Shown: in pieces, positions 30,256-38,000 of the stretch
Layout: every line of letters starts with the position of its first letter
How positions within the stretch are numbered: the first letter of the stretch is position 1
Assembly (NCBI GenBank): GCA_963575745.1
Contig: CAUYUJ010021059.1
Span: 1,235,015-1,277,353, forward strand
Direction of reading: 5' to 3'
Origin: Prorocentrum cordatum
Lineage: Eukaryota; Sar; Dinophyceae; Prorocentrales; Prorocentraceae
DNA length: 42,339 bases
The notes under the pieces: model-generated
Databases searched by the model: none
Told to the model about the DNA's origin: nothing
The model's input: the letters and a program-made list of their open reading frames with translations, nothing else
Position numbers and translations under genes: made by a program

Positions 30256-30624
30256 ATGGGAGCGACCCCTGCAGGCCACCCCAGCGACGGGACGACTGGT
30301 GGGCCAGCTGGAGGTCGGGGTTTTCAGGAGGCGGCTCGCACTGCAGAGGTGGCGGGCGCGAGTCGCCAGCCTCCACGCCCCCCGACGACGGACAGGCCCT
30401 CCAGGACTTTCAAGGAATTGAAGCTGCAGAACCCCAAGAAGGACGGCGAGACGCAGGGCAAGTACCGGCAGCGCCTGGCGCTGCTCATGCGAGGCGACGG
30501 CCCCAAGAGGCAGGCGCCGCCAGTGCAGGGCGGTGCTCGCAAGGTCATCCTGGAGGGCGAGGGCTCGCAGAACCAGGCCGCCAAGCAGAAGACTGCCGCT
30601 CCATGGGCGGCACCTCGGCGGTGA
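30256..30624 (+). CDS. Retrotransposon small ORF between Gag-like and RT frames
   Basis: 122 residues, ATG 30256 to TGA 30624, in the same frame as ORF1 and 30 bases after its TAG. It is Gly/Pro/Arg-rich at first, then reads SRTFKELKLQNPKKDGETQG and KYRQRLALLMRGDGPKRQAP, a basic helical stretch. It could be a nucleic-acid-binding tail of Gag made by stop readthrough, or a separate protein. It overlaps the next frame by 22 bases (30603-30624), one base back in frame. No homolog is recognised. Confidence 0.5.
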   Translation: MGATPAGHPSDGTTGGPAGGRGFQEAARTAEVAGASRQPPRPPTTDRPSRTFKELKLQNPKKDGETQGKYRQRLALLMRGDGPKRQAPPVQGGARKVILEGEGSQNQAAKQKTAAPWAAPRR

Positions 30625-33600
30625 CGCACGCCACCGAGGCTAATTCGTCGTGTGCCAGCGGCGGAGCGAGCTGGCCTTGGACGCTCACTAGCATGTCCGA
30701 CCTGAGGGCCTGGAAGTCCAGGCTTGCTGCGGCCCTCGAGGATGGCATGACCCCGCTCACCTTCGCGCTCTGGCTGATAGATGCTATGTTCACACACCCT
30801 GGCAGGCTGGGCAGGTTCTGTCGGGGTTTTCTTCGCCACGCGCATTCACCGCAGCAGCAGGGGCAGAGGTTTCGTGATGTGCTGCCTCTTGCTGCTCCAT
30901 CATTGGACAGTGCCAGGGCCTGGAAGGGTACGTCGAGGGGGTCAGCGGCGGGGACCTCGGGTGAACCTGGACCCGATTTTGATGGGCCTTCTGCTTGCGC
31001 TGTCGCTGCCGAACTGTGGGTCTTCATCCAGGTTATGCTCACGAACTACCAGTATGCGGGCACGTGCGGGGAGGAGGCGTGGGGCCACCACTCGCACTAC
31101 TCCGCCGCTCAGGCCAGCGCCGTCGAGGTCATGAGGGAGGCTGTCTCGTATTTCCTCGGGGGCGACCTTGGCAGGGTTCAGCTGCCCCTCCTTAGTGAGA
31201 TCTCGACGCGGGCGTCCAGTGCTTACGACATCGACAGTGGCACGCGTGCGCTGCCCCTTAGGCTGGGAGAACTACGACCTGGCCTACCAGCAGCTGATGT
31301 CGCTGGCCGTCTGGACCCTCGTGCTCACGTCAGCCCTGAGGTGCTCACCTGGTTGGACGACCCGTCGGTGGCCCTCCTGCCACGTGCCCAGTGGCCTTCT
31401 GAGGTTCCGAAGGCGAGGCTGCTGGTCGACTCGCCTGCGGAGTGGGCGAGGATCGTTGGCCACTTGTACTCGCTCGGGATCGTGGAGGCCATAGAGGACG
31501 AGCAGATCTTTCGGGCTGACGGCGTCCCCGTGCTCAACGGCGCCTTCGCAGTTGAGAAAAGGGGCGTGCCCGAGGCTGGTGAGCAGAGGCAGTGCCGCTT
31601 CATCATGAACATGGTGCCAGCGAATAGTTACCTGAAGATCATGACCCAGGACCTGTCGACGCTGACGGCCTCGACCTCTTGGGTTACGGTTGTGTTGGAG
31701 GGCCAGCGCGTCTTGCTCTGGTCGGGAGACGACCAGCAGGGCGCCTTCTTTGTCTGGAAGATCCCGCGGGCCTGGCGCAGCTTCACAACGTTGAAGGGCC
31801 GCGTCCCCGGCCGCCTCGTGGGCCGCCCAGATCTGAAGACGGTGCATGTGTGCTCAGCCGTTATACCGATGGGCTGGCTGCTGGCCGTCACGTTATTCCA
31901 ACACCTTCATAGACGTCTGGGCCTGCGCCCTCCCCCCGCTGGAGCGGGCCTGCCTGAAGTTGATGAGTGGAGGAGGGACAAGCCGCTCCCCATTGCTCAG
32001 GTGGGCGGTTGCAGGTCTTGGTACCAGTTCTTCATCGACGACTTTGATGCCCCCAGGATCGTGAACGACACCGAGGGGGAGGTCGGCGTCGGCTCTGTTT
32101 ACCAGAAGCAACAGAGGGCTTCCTACCAGCGCAACGGCGTGGCCTGGGCCGAACACAAGGCCCACCTCGGGGAGACGAAGGTCGAGAGGATGGGCGTGCT
32201 CGTGGATGGTCTGCGCGGGCGCGTCTCGGTACCTCTCATGAAGCTCTTCGAGACCATGCTCTTGGGGGCCCTGCTGGTGACCAAGGACTGGGTCTACTGG
32301 AAGACCATGCTCGTGCTCCTGGGCAAGCTCGTCAGGGCTTTGGAGTTCAGGCGCGTCCTCTTTTGCATCCTCAACGAGGTCTGGAAGTTCGCGGATGGCA
32401 CTCACTCTGGCTGGGTCAACTCGGAGATGACCGAGGAGATCCTCAGCGGCGTGGGCCTCCTCCCGCTTGCCTTCACGGACCTTCGCGCGGAGGTCGATGC
32501 GAGGGTTACCTGCTCTGACGCCTCAGAGGATGGTGGAGGCGCCTGCACGTCACTGAGGCTGTGCCCCGAGGCCCTCTCGAAGCTGACGGCTGCTGCCGCT
32601 GCAGACCAGGAGGGCAGGCAACACCTCATGGCGGGCCGTTTGCTGCTGGGCGAGGCGTCGCTCTGGCGAGCGTGGGAGTCGAGGAACCCTGGTTTGCCGC
32701 CCCCTGCTGGTGATAAGATACCTGCTGTCCTGGTCATAGGGCTGTTCGACGGCATCGGGGGCATGATCGTCTCGCTCTCAAGGCTCCGCACGAAAATCAT
32801 TGGCTACGTCTCGTCGGAGGTTGACCCCGGCGCGCGCAGGGTCGTCAGGAAGAGGTGGCCCGGCCTCATCGACTGGGGGAACATCAAGGACGTTGGGACT
32901 CAACACATTGACAAGCTGGTCCAGCTCTTCGGCGGGATTGTCGACGTGGTCTACTGTGGCGCCGGCAGTCCATGCCAAGACCTGTCGAGGCTGATGTTCG
33001 GCAGGAGAGGGCTCGAGGGCCAGAAGAGCGCACTCTTTCGCGAGATACCGCGAATCCTGGGGCTGCTGAACGCCGCGTTCCCTGGGAAGGTCCGCTCCCT
33101 CATCGAGAACGTCGCCTCCATGCCACTCGAGGACATCGAGCGCATCTCTAGCGAGCTCCAGGTCACACCATATCGGTTCTGCAGCAGTTGCCTGGTCCCC
33201 AACAGAAGGCCGCGGTTGTACTGGCTCTCGTGGCGGTTGCTGCCGTGCAAGGGCTATAGCTACAAGGACAGGGGGCACTTCGTCGATGTCATCTCCGACG
33301 GCGCGGCGCGCGTGGAGCTGCCCTGGACCTCCCCTGGCTGGATCTGGAATGGTGGCTCGCTGCCTGTGCCGACGCTAGTCTGTGCTAGGCCCTCTTTGTT
33401 ACAGCCTACTCGACCTGCTGGAATTGCTCGGGCCAGCCCCGAAGCGAAGGCTCATTGGAAAAAGGACGATCATCGTTACCACGTCGGCCTTTACGAGAAC
33501 GCCTGCCTACTCCAGCATGAGGCCACCATGGAGCTCCGCCCCCCGTCGGCAGAAGAGAGAGAGGTCCTCTTGGGGTTCGATCGAGGATACACCGAGTGTG

Positions 33601-34427
33601 CCGTAAAAGACGGGTCTGGCTCGAGCCTCGAGACCACGCGCTGCTTCCTGCTTGGGAATAGCTTCTCAGTCTATGCGGTCTCATGGCTGCTGCAGCACTC
33701 CCTGGTCGCCGACGAGTTCCAGCCACAGCTGTGGGAGCCCCATGCCCTGTGCCACACGGGCAAGTGCAGGGCCCCGTGGAACGACAGCGCGGTCTACCAC
33801 CAGGGCGACGACTACCAGTACGAGCCCGAGGCGGAGCAGCTCGTGCGGCACTACCTGTCTATCGCGGAGAGAGGGGGCACGGACGTGCGCTTGGACGTGC
33901 ACCTCCCGTTCCGGCACCGCGCGTGGCCGCGCGTGTCGCTCGAGCCCAGCGTCTGGACGTGGAAGGTGATCTCAAGTTACCGTTGGCGTGCTGGGATCGG
34001 GAAGCACATCAACGCCCTCGAGATCCAGGCGGCCGTGAACACCATCAAGTGGAGGCTGCGGTCGGGCACGGGCCGCCCCAGGCGCATGCTACACCTGATC
34101 GACAGCCAAGTCGCCGCTTCGGTGCTGACAAAGGGCCGCAGCAGCAGCAGGGTCCTGCGGATGCACGTCAAGCGCTGGGGGGCCTTGTGCTGGGCGACAG
34201 GCTGCTACGTCATGCTTGGCTACGTCGCGTCGGAGGACAACCCCGCCGACGCGCCATCCCGAAAGGTGTGGCAGCTAAGAGGCTCTCGCCGCAAGCCCAG
34301 AGACTCCAGCGGTTGCGAGACTCCCAGAGGCTCTCTGATCTCAGGGTCAGCGCGGTCACGCTCAAGAGGTACCGTATCGCCGTCGCGGAGTTCCTCGCCT
34401 TCGCCATCGAGGGTGGCTTCCCGCTGA
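30603..34427 (+). CDS. Retrotransposon ORF2: reverse transcriptase and RNase H with embedded DNMT3-like methyltransferase
   Basis: 1274 residues from ATG 30603 (context CTCCATGG), preferred over an upstream ATG at 30078 because the translation before 30603 is a shadow of ORF1. RT: LWSGDDQQGAFFVWKIP (motif A region, Asp376/Asp377), VIPMGWLLAVTLFQHLHRR (motif B region), FFIDDFD (motif C, Asp479/Asp480). RNase H: CSDASEDGGGA (Asp639), HINALEIQA (Glu1140), HLIDSQVAASVL (Asp1167) and NPADAPSR (Asp1216), that is the D-E-D-D set. Between Asp639 and Glu1140 lies a C5 methyltransferase domain (residues about 705-1030). The product would copy element RNA to DNA and degrade the RNA strand. After the RNase H the frame runs on for 60 residues out of phase with the recombinase. 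Confidence 0.85.
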   Translation: MGGTSAVTHATEANSSCASGGASWPWTLTSMSDLRAWKSRLAAALEDGMTPLTFALWLIDAMFTHPGRLGRFCRGFLRHAHSPQQQGQRFRDVLPLAAPSLDSARAWKGTSRGSAAGTSGEPGPDFDGPSACAVAAELWVFIQVMLTNYQYAGTCGEEAWGHHSHYSAAQASAVEVMREAVSYFLGGDLGRVQLPLLSEISTRASSAYDIDSGTRALPLRLGELRPGLPAADVAGRLDPRAHVSPEVLTWLDDPSVALLPRAQWPSEVPKARLLVDSPAEWARIVGHLYSLGIVEAIEDEQIFRADGVPVLNGAFAVEKRGVPEAGEQRQCRFIMNMVPANSYLKIMTQDLSTLTASTSWVTVVLEGQRVLLWSGDDQQGAFFVWKIPRAWRSFTTLKGRVPGRLVGRPDLKTVHVCSAVIPMGWLLAVTLFQHLHRRLGLRPPPAGAGLPEVDEWRRDKPLPIAQVGGCRSWYQFFIDDFDAPRIVNDTEGEVGVGSVYQKQQRASYQRNGVAWAEHKAHLGETKVERMGVLVDGLRGRVSVPLMKLFETMLLGALLVTKDWVYWKTMLVLLGKLVRALEFRRVLFCILNEVWKFADGTHSGWVNSEMTEEILSGVGLLPLAFTDLRAEVDARVTCSDASEDGGGACTSLRLCPEALSKLTAAAAADQEGRQHLMAGRLLLGEASLWRAWESRNPGLPPPAGDKIPAVLVIGLFDGIGGMIVSLSRLRTKIIGYVSSEVDPGARRVVRKRWPGLIDWGNIKDVGTQHIDKLVQLFGGIVDVVYCGAGSPCQDLSRLMFGRRGLEGQKSALFREIPRILGLLNAAFPGKVRSLIENVASMPLEDIERISSELQVTPYRFCSSCLVPNRRPRLYWLSWRLLPCKGYSYKDRGHFVDVISDGAARVELPWTSPGWIWNGGSLPVPTLVCARPSLLQPTRPAGIARASPEAKAHWKKDDHRYHVGLYENACLLQHEATMELRPPSAEEREVLLGFDRGYTECAVKDGSGSSLETTRCFLLGNSFSVYAVSWLLQHSLVADEFQPQLWEPHALCHTGKCRAPWNDSAVYHQGDDYQYEPEAEQLVRHYLSIAERGGTDVRLDVHLPFRHRAWPRVSLEPSVWTWKVISSYRWRAGIGKHINALEIQAAVNTIKWRLRSGTGRPRRMLHLIDSQVAASVLTKGRSSSRVLRMHVKRWGALCWATGCYVMLGYVASEDNPADAPSRKVWQLRGSRRKPRDSSGCETPRGSLISGSARSRSRGTVSPSRSSSPSPSRVASR
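32715..33693 (+). other. DNMT3-like cytosine-5 methyltransferase domain inside ORF2
   Basis: Residues about 705-1030 of ORF2. Motif I: GLFDGIGGMIVSLSRL (Phe715-Asp716). Motif IV: GAGSPCQDLSRL with catalytic Cys791. After it comes a GLEGQKSALF segment like the equivalent in DNMT3. Motif VI: LIENVASM with Glu835. Motif VIII: NRRPRLYWLSW. Motifs IX-X: a short LGFDRGYTECAVK segment, then LLGNSFSVYAVSWLLQH near residue 1018. FDGI in motif I, SPCxDLS in motif IV and the short gap between VIII and IX are as in DNMT3. All key residues are present, so activity is plausible. DNMT3 enzymes move a methyl group from S-adenosylmethionine to carbon 5 of cytosine in DNA. Confidence 0.85.
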
Positions 34428-35212
34428 ACAGCTCGGCCGAGGCAGACAGCGCGCTGGGCGCCTACGTCGAGGACCAGTGGGCGAACGAGGGCACGCTCAG
34501 CCATGGGCGCTATGCACTCGCCGGTTGCCTCTTCTTCGCTCCCGAGCTCCGCACGGCTCTGCCCTTTGCGTGGTCCCTGGTCAAGACGTGGCAGAAGCTA
34601 GCGCCCATCAATCGCGCCTATCCGGCCAGCCCCGAGATGGCGCTCGGGCTTGCAGGCGCTGCAGTCTCGGTTGGCCAGCCTCTGTTGGCTGCCCTGGTCC
34701 TCGTCACGTTTGATGCGATGCTTCGGACCAAAGAGCTGCGTGATCTTACATATGATGATATCACGTTCGCCGAGGGCGGCGTCATACTGCGCCTGTCGGA
34801 GACGAAGATGGGCGTCAGGACCGGCAAAGTGCAGTTCGTCGTGGTGCGAACGCCCGCCGCAGTGAACTTGCTGCGGGTTGCTGCGGAGCGCGCCCAGCCG
34901 ACGGACCATCTGTGCCCGTACACGTACGTGCAGCTCCAGCGGCTCCTGAAGTCGCTCCTCGCTGTCGCCTCGATCCCGCCTGCGCGCTGGTCCTGGTACA
35001 GCTTCAGGCGAGGAGGCGCCTGCCATGACTTTCTTTTGGGCGCCAATCTCGAGCGCACAATGCAGCGTGGGAGATGGAGTGCCGTGACTTCTGCACGTGT
35101 GTATATCGAGGAGGCTGTCGCCGACCTTGTGGATGTCTCAATGAACCAGCTCTCGAAAGATATATTGAGTCAGCTTGGCCTAATGCTACTGAATTTCGGC
35201 TATAGCCAGTAA
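34256..35212 (+). CDS. Retrotransposon ORF3: tyrosine recombinase (integrase)
   Basis: The frame carrying the recombinase is open from well upstream, but protein sense begins about 34256, right after the RNase H motif NPADAPSR, as IPKGVAAKRLSPQAQRL. It ends at TAA 35210-35212. Residues near the middle read LRTKELRDLTYDDITF (box I with its Arg). Near the end come WYSFRRGGACHDFLL (box II, with Tyr where most have His before SxRR), RGRWSAVTSARVYI and the nucleophile Tyr at 35102-35104. It belongs to the tyrosine recombinases of DIRS-type elements, which insert circular element DNA by strand exchange without target duplication. There is no ATG near the start. A minus-one frameshift from ORF2 is needed, or an unused ATG at 33683. 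No canonical slippery heptamer is visible. Confidence 0.8.
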   Translation: MPKGVAAKRLSPQAQRLQRLRDSQRLSDLRVSAVTLKRYRIAVAEFLAFAIEGGFPLNSSAEADSALGAYVEDQWANEGTLSHGRYALAGCLFFAPELRTALPFAWSLVKTWQKLAPINRAYPASPEMALGLAGAAVSVGQPLLAALVLVTFDAMLRTKELRDLTYDDITFAEGGVILRLSETKMGVRTGKVQFVVVRTPAAVNLLRVAAERAQPTDHLCPYTYVQLQRLLKSLLAVASIPPARWSWYSFRRGGACHDFLLGANLERTMQRGRWSAVTSARVYIEEAVADLVDVSMNQLSKDILSQLGLMLLNFGYSQ

Positions 35213-35224
35213 AAGGTGTGTATG

Positions 35225-35499
35225 GAGAGGCCGCGGCGGCCACCCTGGAGAGTTTTTTCCTTCGGTGGCGGGCCCCCCGCTTGTACCGTGCCCTCGGCCT
35301 TGGGACCCCTGGGCCGCTCCGTGGGTCCGTGGTTCGGGCGCCGAGACCCTCGTGGTATCGGTCTGGCTCGAACTCTCACGTGTCCTGGGAGCGCGAGGGT
35401 GGTGCGAGTAGCGGGGGGCCCCGCTGCGTTAAAACCTCAACACAGCTGTCTGGCACAGCTGCGAGATCTTAACCAGTGGCGAATGCGCGACCAAAACGA
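35225..35499 (+). repeat. Split direct repeat B1
   Basis: 275 bases from GAGAGGCCGCGGCGGCCACC to GCGACCAAAACGA, identical to B2 at 35613-35887. It starts 12 bases after the recombinase stop. Confidence 0.9.
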
Positions 35500-35500
35500 G

Positions 35501-35584
35501 ATCAGACTTATGACTACAGGTCATTGGGGTATCTCGGGGGTCCCGCAGTAATCGCCGATCTTGCCTCGCAGCTTTCTTGCTCTG
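35501..35584 (+). repeat. Split direct repeat A2
   Basis: 84 bases identical to A1. It follows B1 after a single G (35500). The B1-A2 joint is the expected copy of the junction of a circular element. Confidence 0.9.
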
Positions 35585-35612
35585 CCATCCCACACCACCC
35601 GAGCAAGTAGGA

Positions 35613-35884
35613 GAGAGGCCGCGGCGGCCACCCTGGAGAGTTTTTTCCTTCGGTGGCGGGCCCCCCGCTTGTACCGTGCCCTCGGCCTTGGGACCCCTGG
35701 GCCGCTCCGTGGGTCCGTGGTTCGGGCGCCGAGACCCTCGTGGTATCGGTCTGGCTCGAACTCTCACGTGTCCTGGGAGCGCGAGGGTGGTGCGAGTAGC
35801 GGGGGGCCCCGCTGCGTTAAAACCTCAACACAGCTGTCTGGCACAGCTGCGAGATCTTAACCAGTGGCGAATGCGCGACCAAAA

Positions 35885-35887
<3 letters not shown>
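35613..35887 (+). repeat. Split direct repeat B2 (right terminus)
   Basis: 275 bases identical to B1, preceded by a 28-base spacer after A2. Identity ends at 35887, and (AT)n follows. Confidence 0.9.
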
Positions 35888-35928
<41 letters not shown>

Positions 35929-35946
35929 GTGTGTGTGCGTGTGTGT
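35888..35946. repeat. (AT)n then (GT)n microsatellite
   Basis: About 34 bases of alternating T and A followed by GTATATGTGTGTGTGCGTGTGTG, touching the right end of the retroelement. Confidence 0.9.
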
Positions 35947-36014
35947 AAAATTTGATTATCCCAGGGGGGTAGAGTCTCTTTTTAGAAATGAGAAGCTATC
36001 TGGAGCAAGTTTCG

Positions 36015-36290
36015 TGGCGGTGACGAGGCGACGGCGGAACGGAAATGGCAGCAGCGTTGCCGGGAAGCCGCCCGACAGGCCCTGACGACGGGTGGCGACG
36101 AGGCGGCGACGGGGAGGCGACGGCGGAAATATGTTCAACAGGCCGACGGACAGGGCTTGACGAAATGCGGCGACGTGGCGGCGCAGCAACAACAACATGC
36201 CGCCGGACCGACGGAGAGGCCACGACGGCGGGCGGCGACGTGGCGGCAACGTCGGCAACATAGTCGCCAGACCGACAAACAGGCCCAATT
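36015..36290. repeat. Tandem repeat of about 70 bp, four units
   Basis: Each unit runs from a CGACGNNNGGCGACG word, through a GCGGCGACGTGGCGGC-type segment, to a CCGACxGACAGG or GCCCGACAGGCC segment. Units end about 36080, 36150, 36222 and 36285. Divergence between units is high. Confidence 0.55.
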
Positions 36291-36299
36291 CATCAGAAC

Positions 36300-37110
36300 A
36301 GAAGTGGGAATCCCTAGGAGCAAACACTGTTTGGAGAGTGTATTACTTTGCGCTGACACTCTATACCGCCACCGCGCTCAGGCCTCAGGCGGGCACGGTT
36401 GGTTGGAGGGCCTTGGCGTGGGGTGGGGGCAGTGGGGGAGGGGCCACGAAACATTCTTTGTTACTCAGGTTTTGTATTTGAGGATGTGTGACGTTTGGAA
36501 GCGCCAAGACCGTAGGGGCTTGGTGACAAAAACGAACGCGTCTTGGGCTAAATGAGCTGGGGGGCCGAATTTCTGTTTCGCTCGACGCACAAAAGCCCGA
36601 CGCACATCATCCGCAGCAAAACGCAGTGGCGGATACGAGAGAACATAGCAAAATATCCCGCGCGCGCTCTCATTTCCGTGCATTTTCATCGGAACTCTAT
36701 CCAACCTCTTGTGCAGGACGTGCAGATGCCAGCTGCCCTGTCGTTGGAGAACCACGAGAGGCCACGCCGCAAAGTGCGAAAGCAAAGTGGAGGGATCGGG
36801 GGCGGGTCATGCGGCAGGCAGTATTTGGGGGCGTCTGGCCCAGCAGCGCTTCGGCAATCTAGTGCTGCACGCCGCTAGTGCAGCTGTCCCTGAGAGGGTC
36901 GAACGCTTCTGCCCCCAATGGCCCACGTGCCTGGCCCCTCGCAGGGGTTCGGCGGGCCCGCAGAGACGATAGAAGGGGTGGCCGGAGATCGCTCCTGGCT
37001 CAAGATGAAGGAGGCACAGCCGCCTATGATATGAGATCCGTGATGCTGAAGCAACCGAAGGTTCGCAAGTAGACCTCCAATCTTGAGACTCTCGACCTCT
37101 AGGGTGTTCC
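36300..37110 (+). other. Stretch with short unassigned reading frames
   Basis: Mixed composition. Plus-strand islands such as QDVQMPAALSLENHERPRRK (near 36716-36775) and DEGGTAAYDMRSVMLKQPKV (near 37005-37065) look protein-like but cannot be joined with confidence. A minus-strand frame (36465-36785) has a faint J-domain-like patch that I rejected. No gene call is made. Confidence 0.25.
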
Positions 37111-38000
37111 TGGCTAGTGGATCCTGATGGCTCGTCGCACGGGGCGGGGCCGGCCAGGCCTGGCAGTGTGGCCCCCCGATCGCTTCCAGCCTTGTCGGGA
37201 GTGAAAGTGATGCTCTCTGGGAGGAAGGCCGATCAAGTCACGTTTCGCGCGTTGCGACGATTTGGCTCTCCAGAGTACCCGGCGGGGAACGCGCCGTGAA
37301 GGGACCCTCATTGGCGGTGCGAAGCGATGTGCGACCCCTTCGGCCTCAGTCGGGCGCCTCTAAACCACGCCTCCCCAATAGGGTCCGAGTAGATGGGTTT
37401 CGAGGATCATGCCGCATCGCCGCTGCATCGGCGATGCGGCTCGATGTGGTGTGCGACTTTCTCCACGCCGACGGCGCCGATGCATCTCCAACGTCGCCGA
37501 TGCATCGGCGATGCATCTACAATGCAGTGCGATCTTCCGACCCCATGTGCTTGGACCTCCCACTGAGGCGGCCTTTATCTAAGGAAGCGGGGCCTGTCGT
37601 TCCCATTCGTCCTCCGCCCTCCCCGCTCCCCCTCTCCCCCTCGCCATTTCTTCGGTTCGCCTCTACCCCTAGTTGGCCTCCCAGGCGGTTCAGCCCTCGT
37701 GCAGCCCCACAGAGCCTGGGGCCTGCTTGCGTCAGAGAACAACTCTCGCCAATAATGGTTTGTTTCAGCTCTTGTTTCCCGCGCTCCTATCATGACCGTT
37801 GGCCGACGTTTGGCTCGAACTCTCATGATGCGGTCCCGGCCTGGCCACGGTTGCGCGTGCGACGTCACGTGTTCAGAGCACGGCCCGGAAGGTGCAATGG
37901 TCGAGAACATCTTCGCGCAGGGCGTGTCTCGCTGCGGCTGGAGCGGTGCGACGAGCTGTGTCATCGAGAGCCCGGGAGGGTGCCCCTAGCTTTCGGGACC
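37111..38000. other. Stretch without a supported gene; contains a GC palindrome
   Basis: Nothing definite. Short open frames exist on both strands. A palindrome with 11-bp arms lies at 37411-37440, and GATGCATCGGCGATGCATC words recur at 37480-37520. Confidence 0.3.
37411..37440. repeat. Perfect inverted repeat, 11-bp arms
   Basis: GCCGCATCGCC (37411-37421) and GGCGATGCGGC (37430-37440) are exact reverse complements around an 8-base spacer. Related GCATCGGCGATGC words recur within 100 bases. Role unknown. Confidence 0.7.

Larger units (their letters stand above)
28477..35887 (+). mobile_element. Tyrosine-recombinase retrotransposon (DIRS/PAT/Ngaro-like) with a DNMT3-like methyltransferase
   Basis: The element is 7411 bp. 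Order: repeat A1 (28477-28560), Gag-like ORF, small ORF, RT/RNase H ORF with an embedded cytosine-5 methyltransferase, tyrosine recombinase, then repeats B1 (35225-35499), A2 (35501-35584) and B2 (35613-35887). A1-ORFs-B1-A2-B2 is the split-direct-repeat plan known for PAT and Ngaro type elements, which integrate through a circular intermediate with a tyrosine recombinase rather than a DDE integrase. A1 and A2 match over 84 of 84 bases, and B1 and B2 over 275 of 275. The main frames are open, so the copy may be recent and complete. It sits between the CG-rich array and an AT microsatellite. Cytosine methyltransferases in retroelements have been reported from Symbiodinium; whether this class is the same needs comparison. 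Confidence 0.85.

Noticed and set aside
30078-30602. Upstream extension of ORF2 to an ATG at 30078
   Set aside because: This part is an out-of-frame shadow of ORF1 and the small ORF. Real RT-frame composition starts after the ATG at 30603.
33683-34255. Upstream part of the recombinase frame starting at ATG 33683
   Set aside because: It overlaps the RNase H coding sequence out of frame and has only shadow composition.
36465-36785. Minus-strand frame with a J-domain-like patch
   Set aside because: The patch lacks the His-Pro-Asp motif and the length fits chance.
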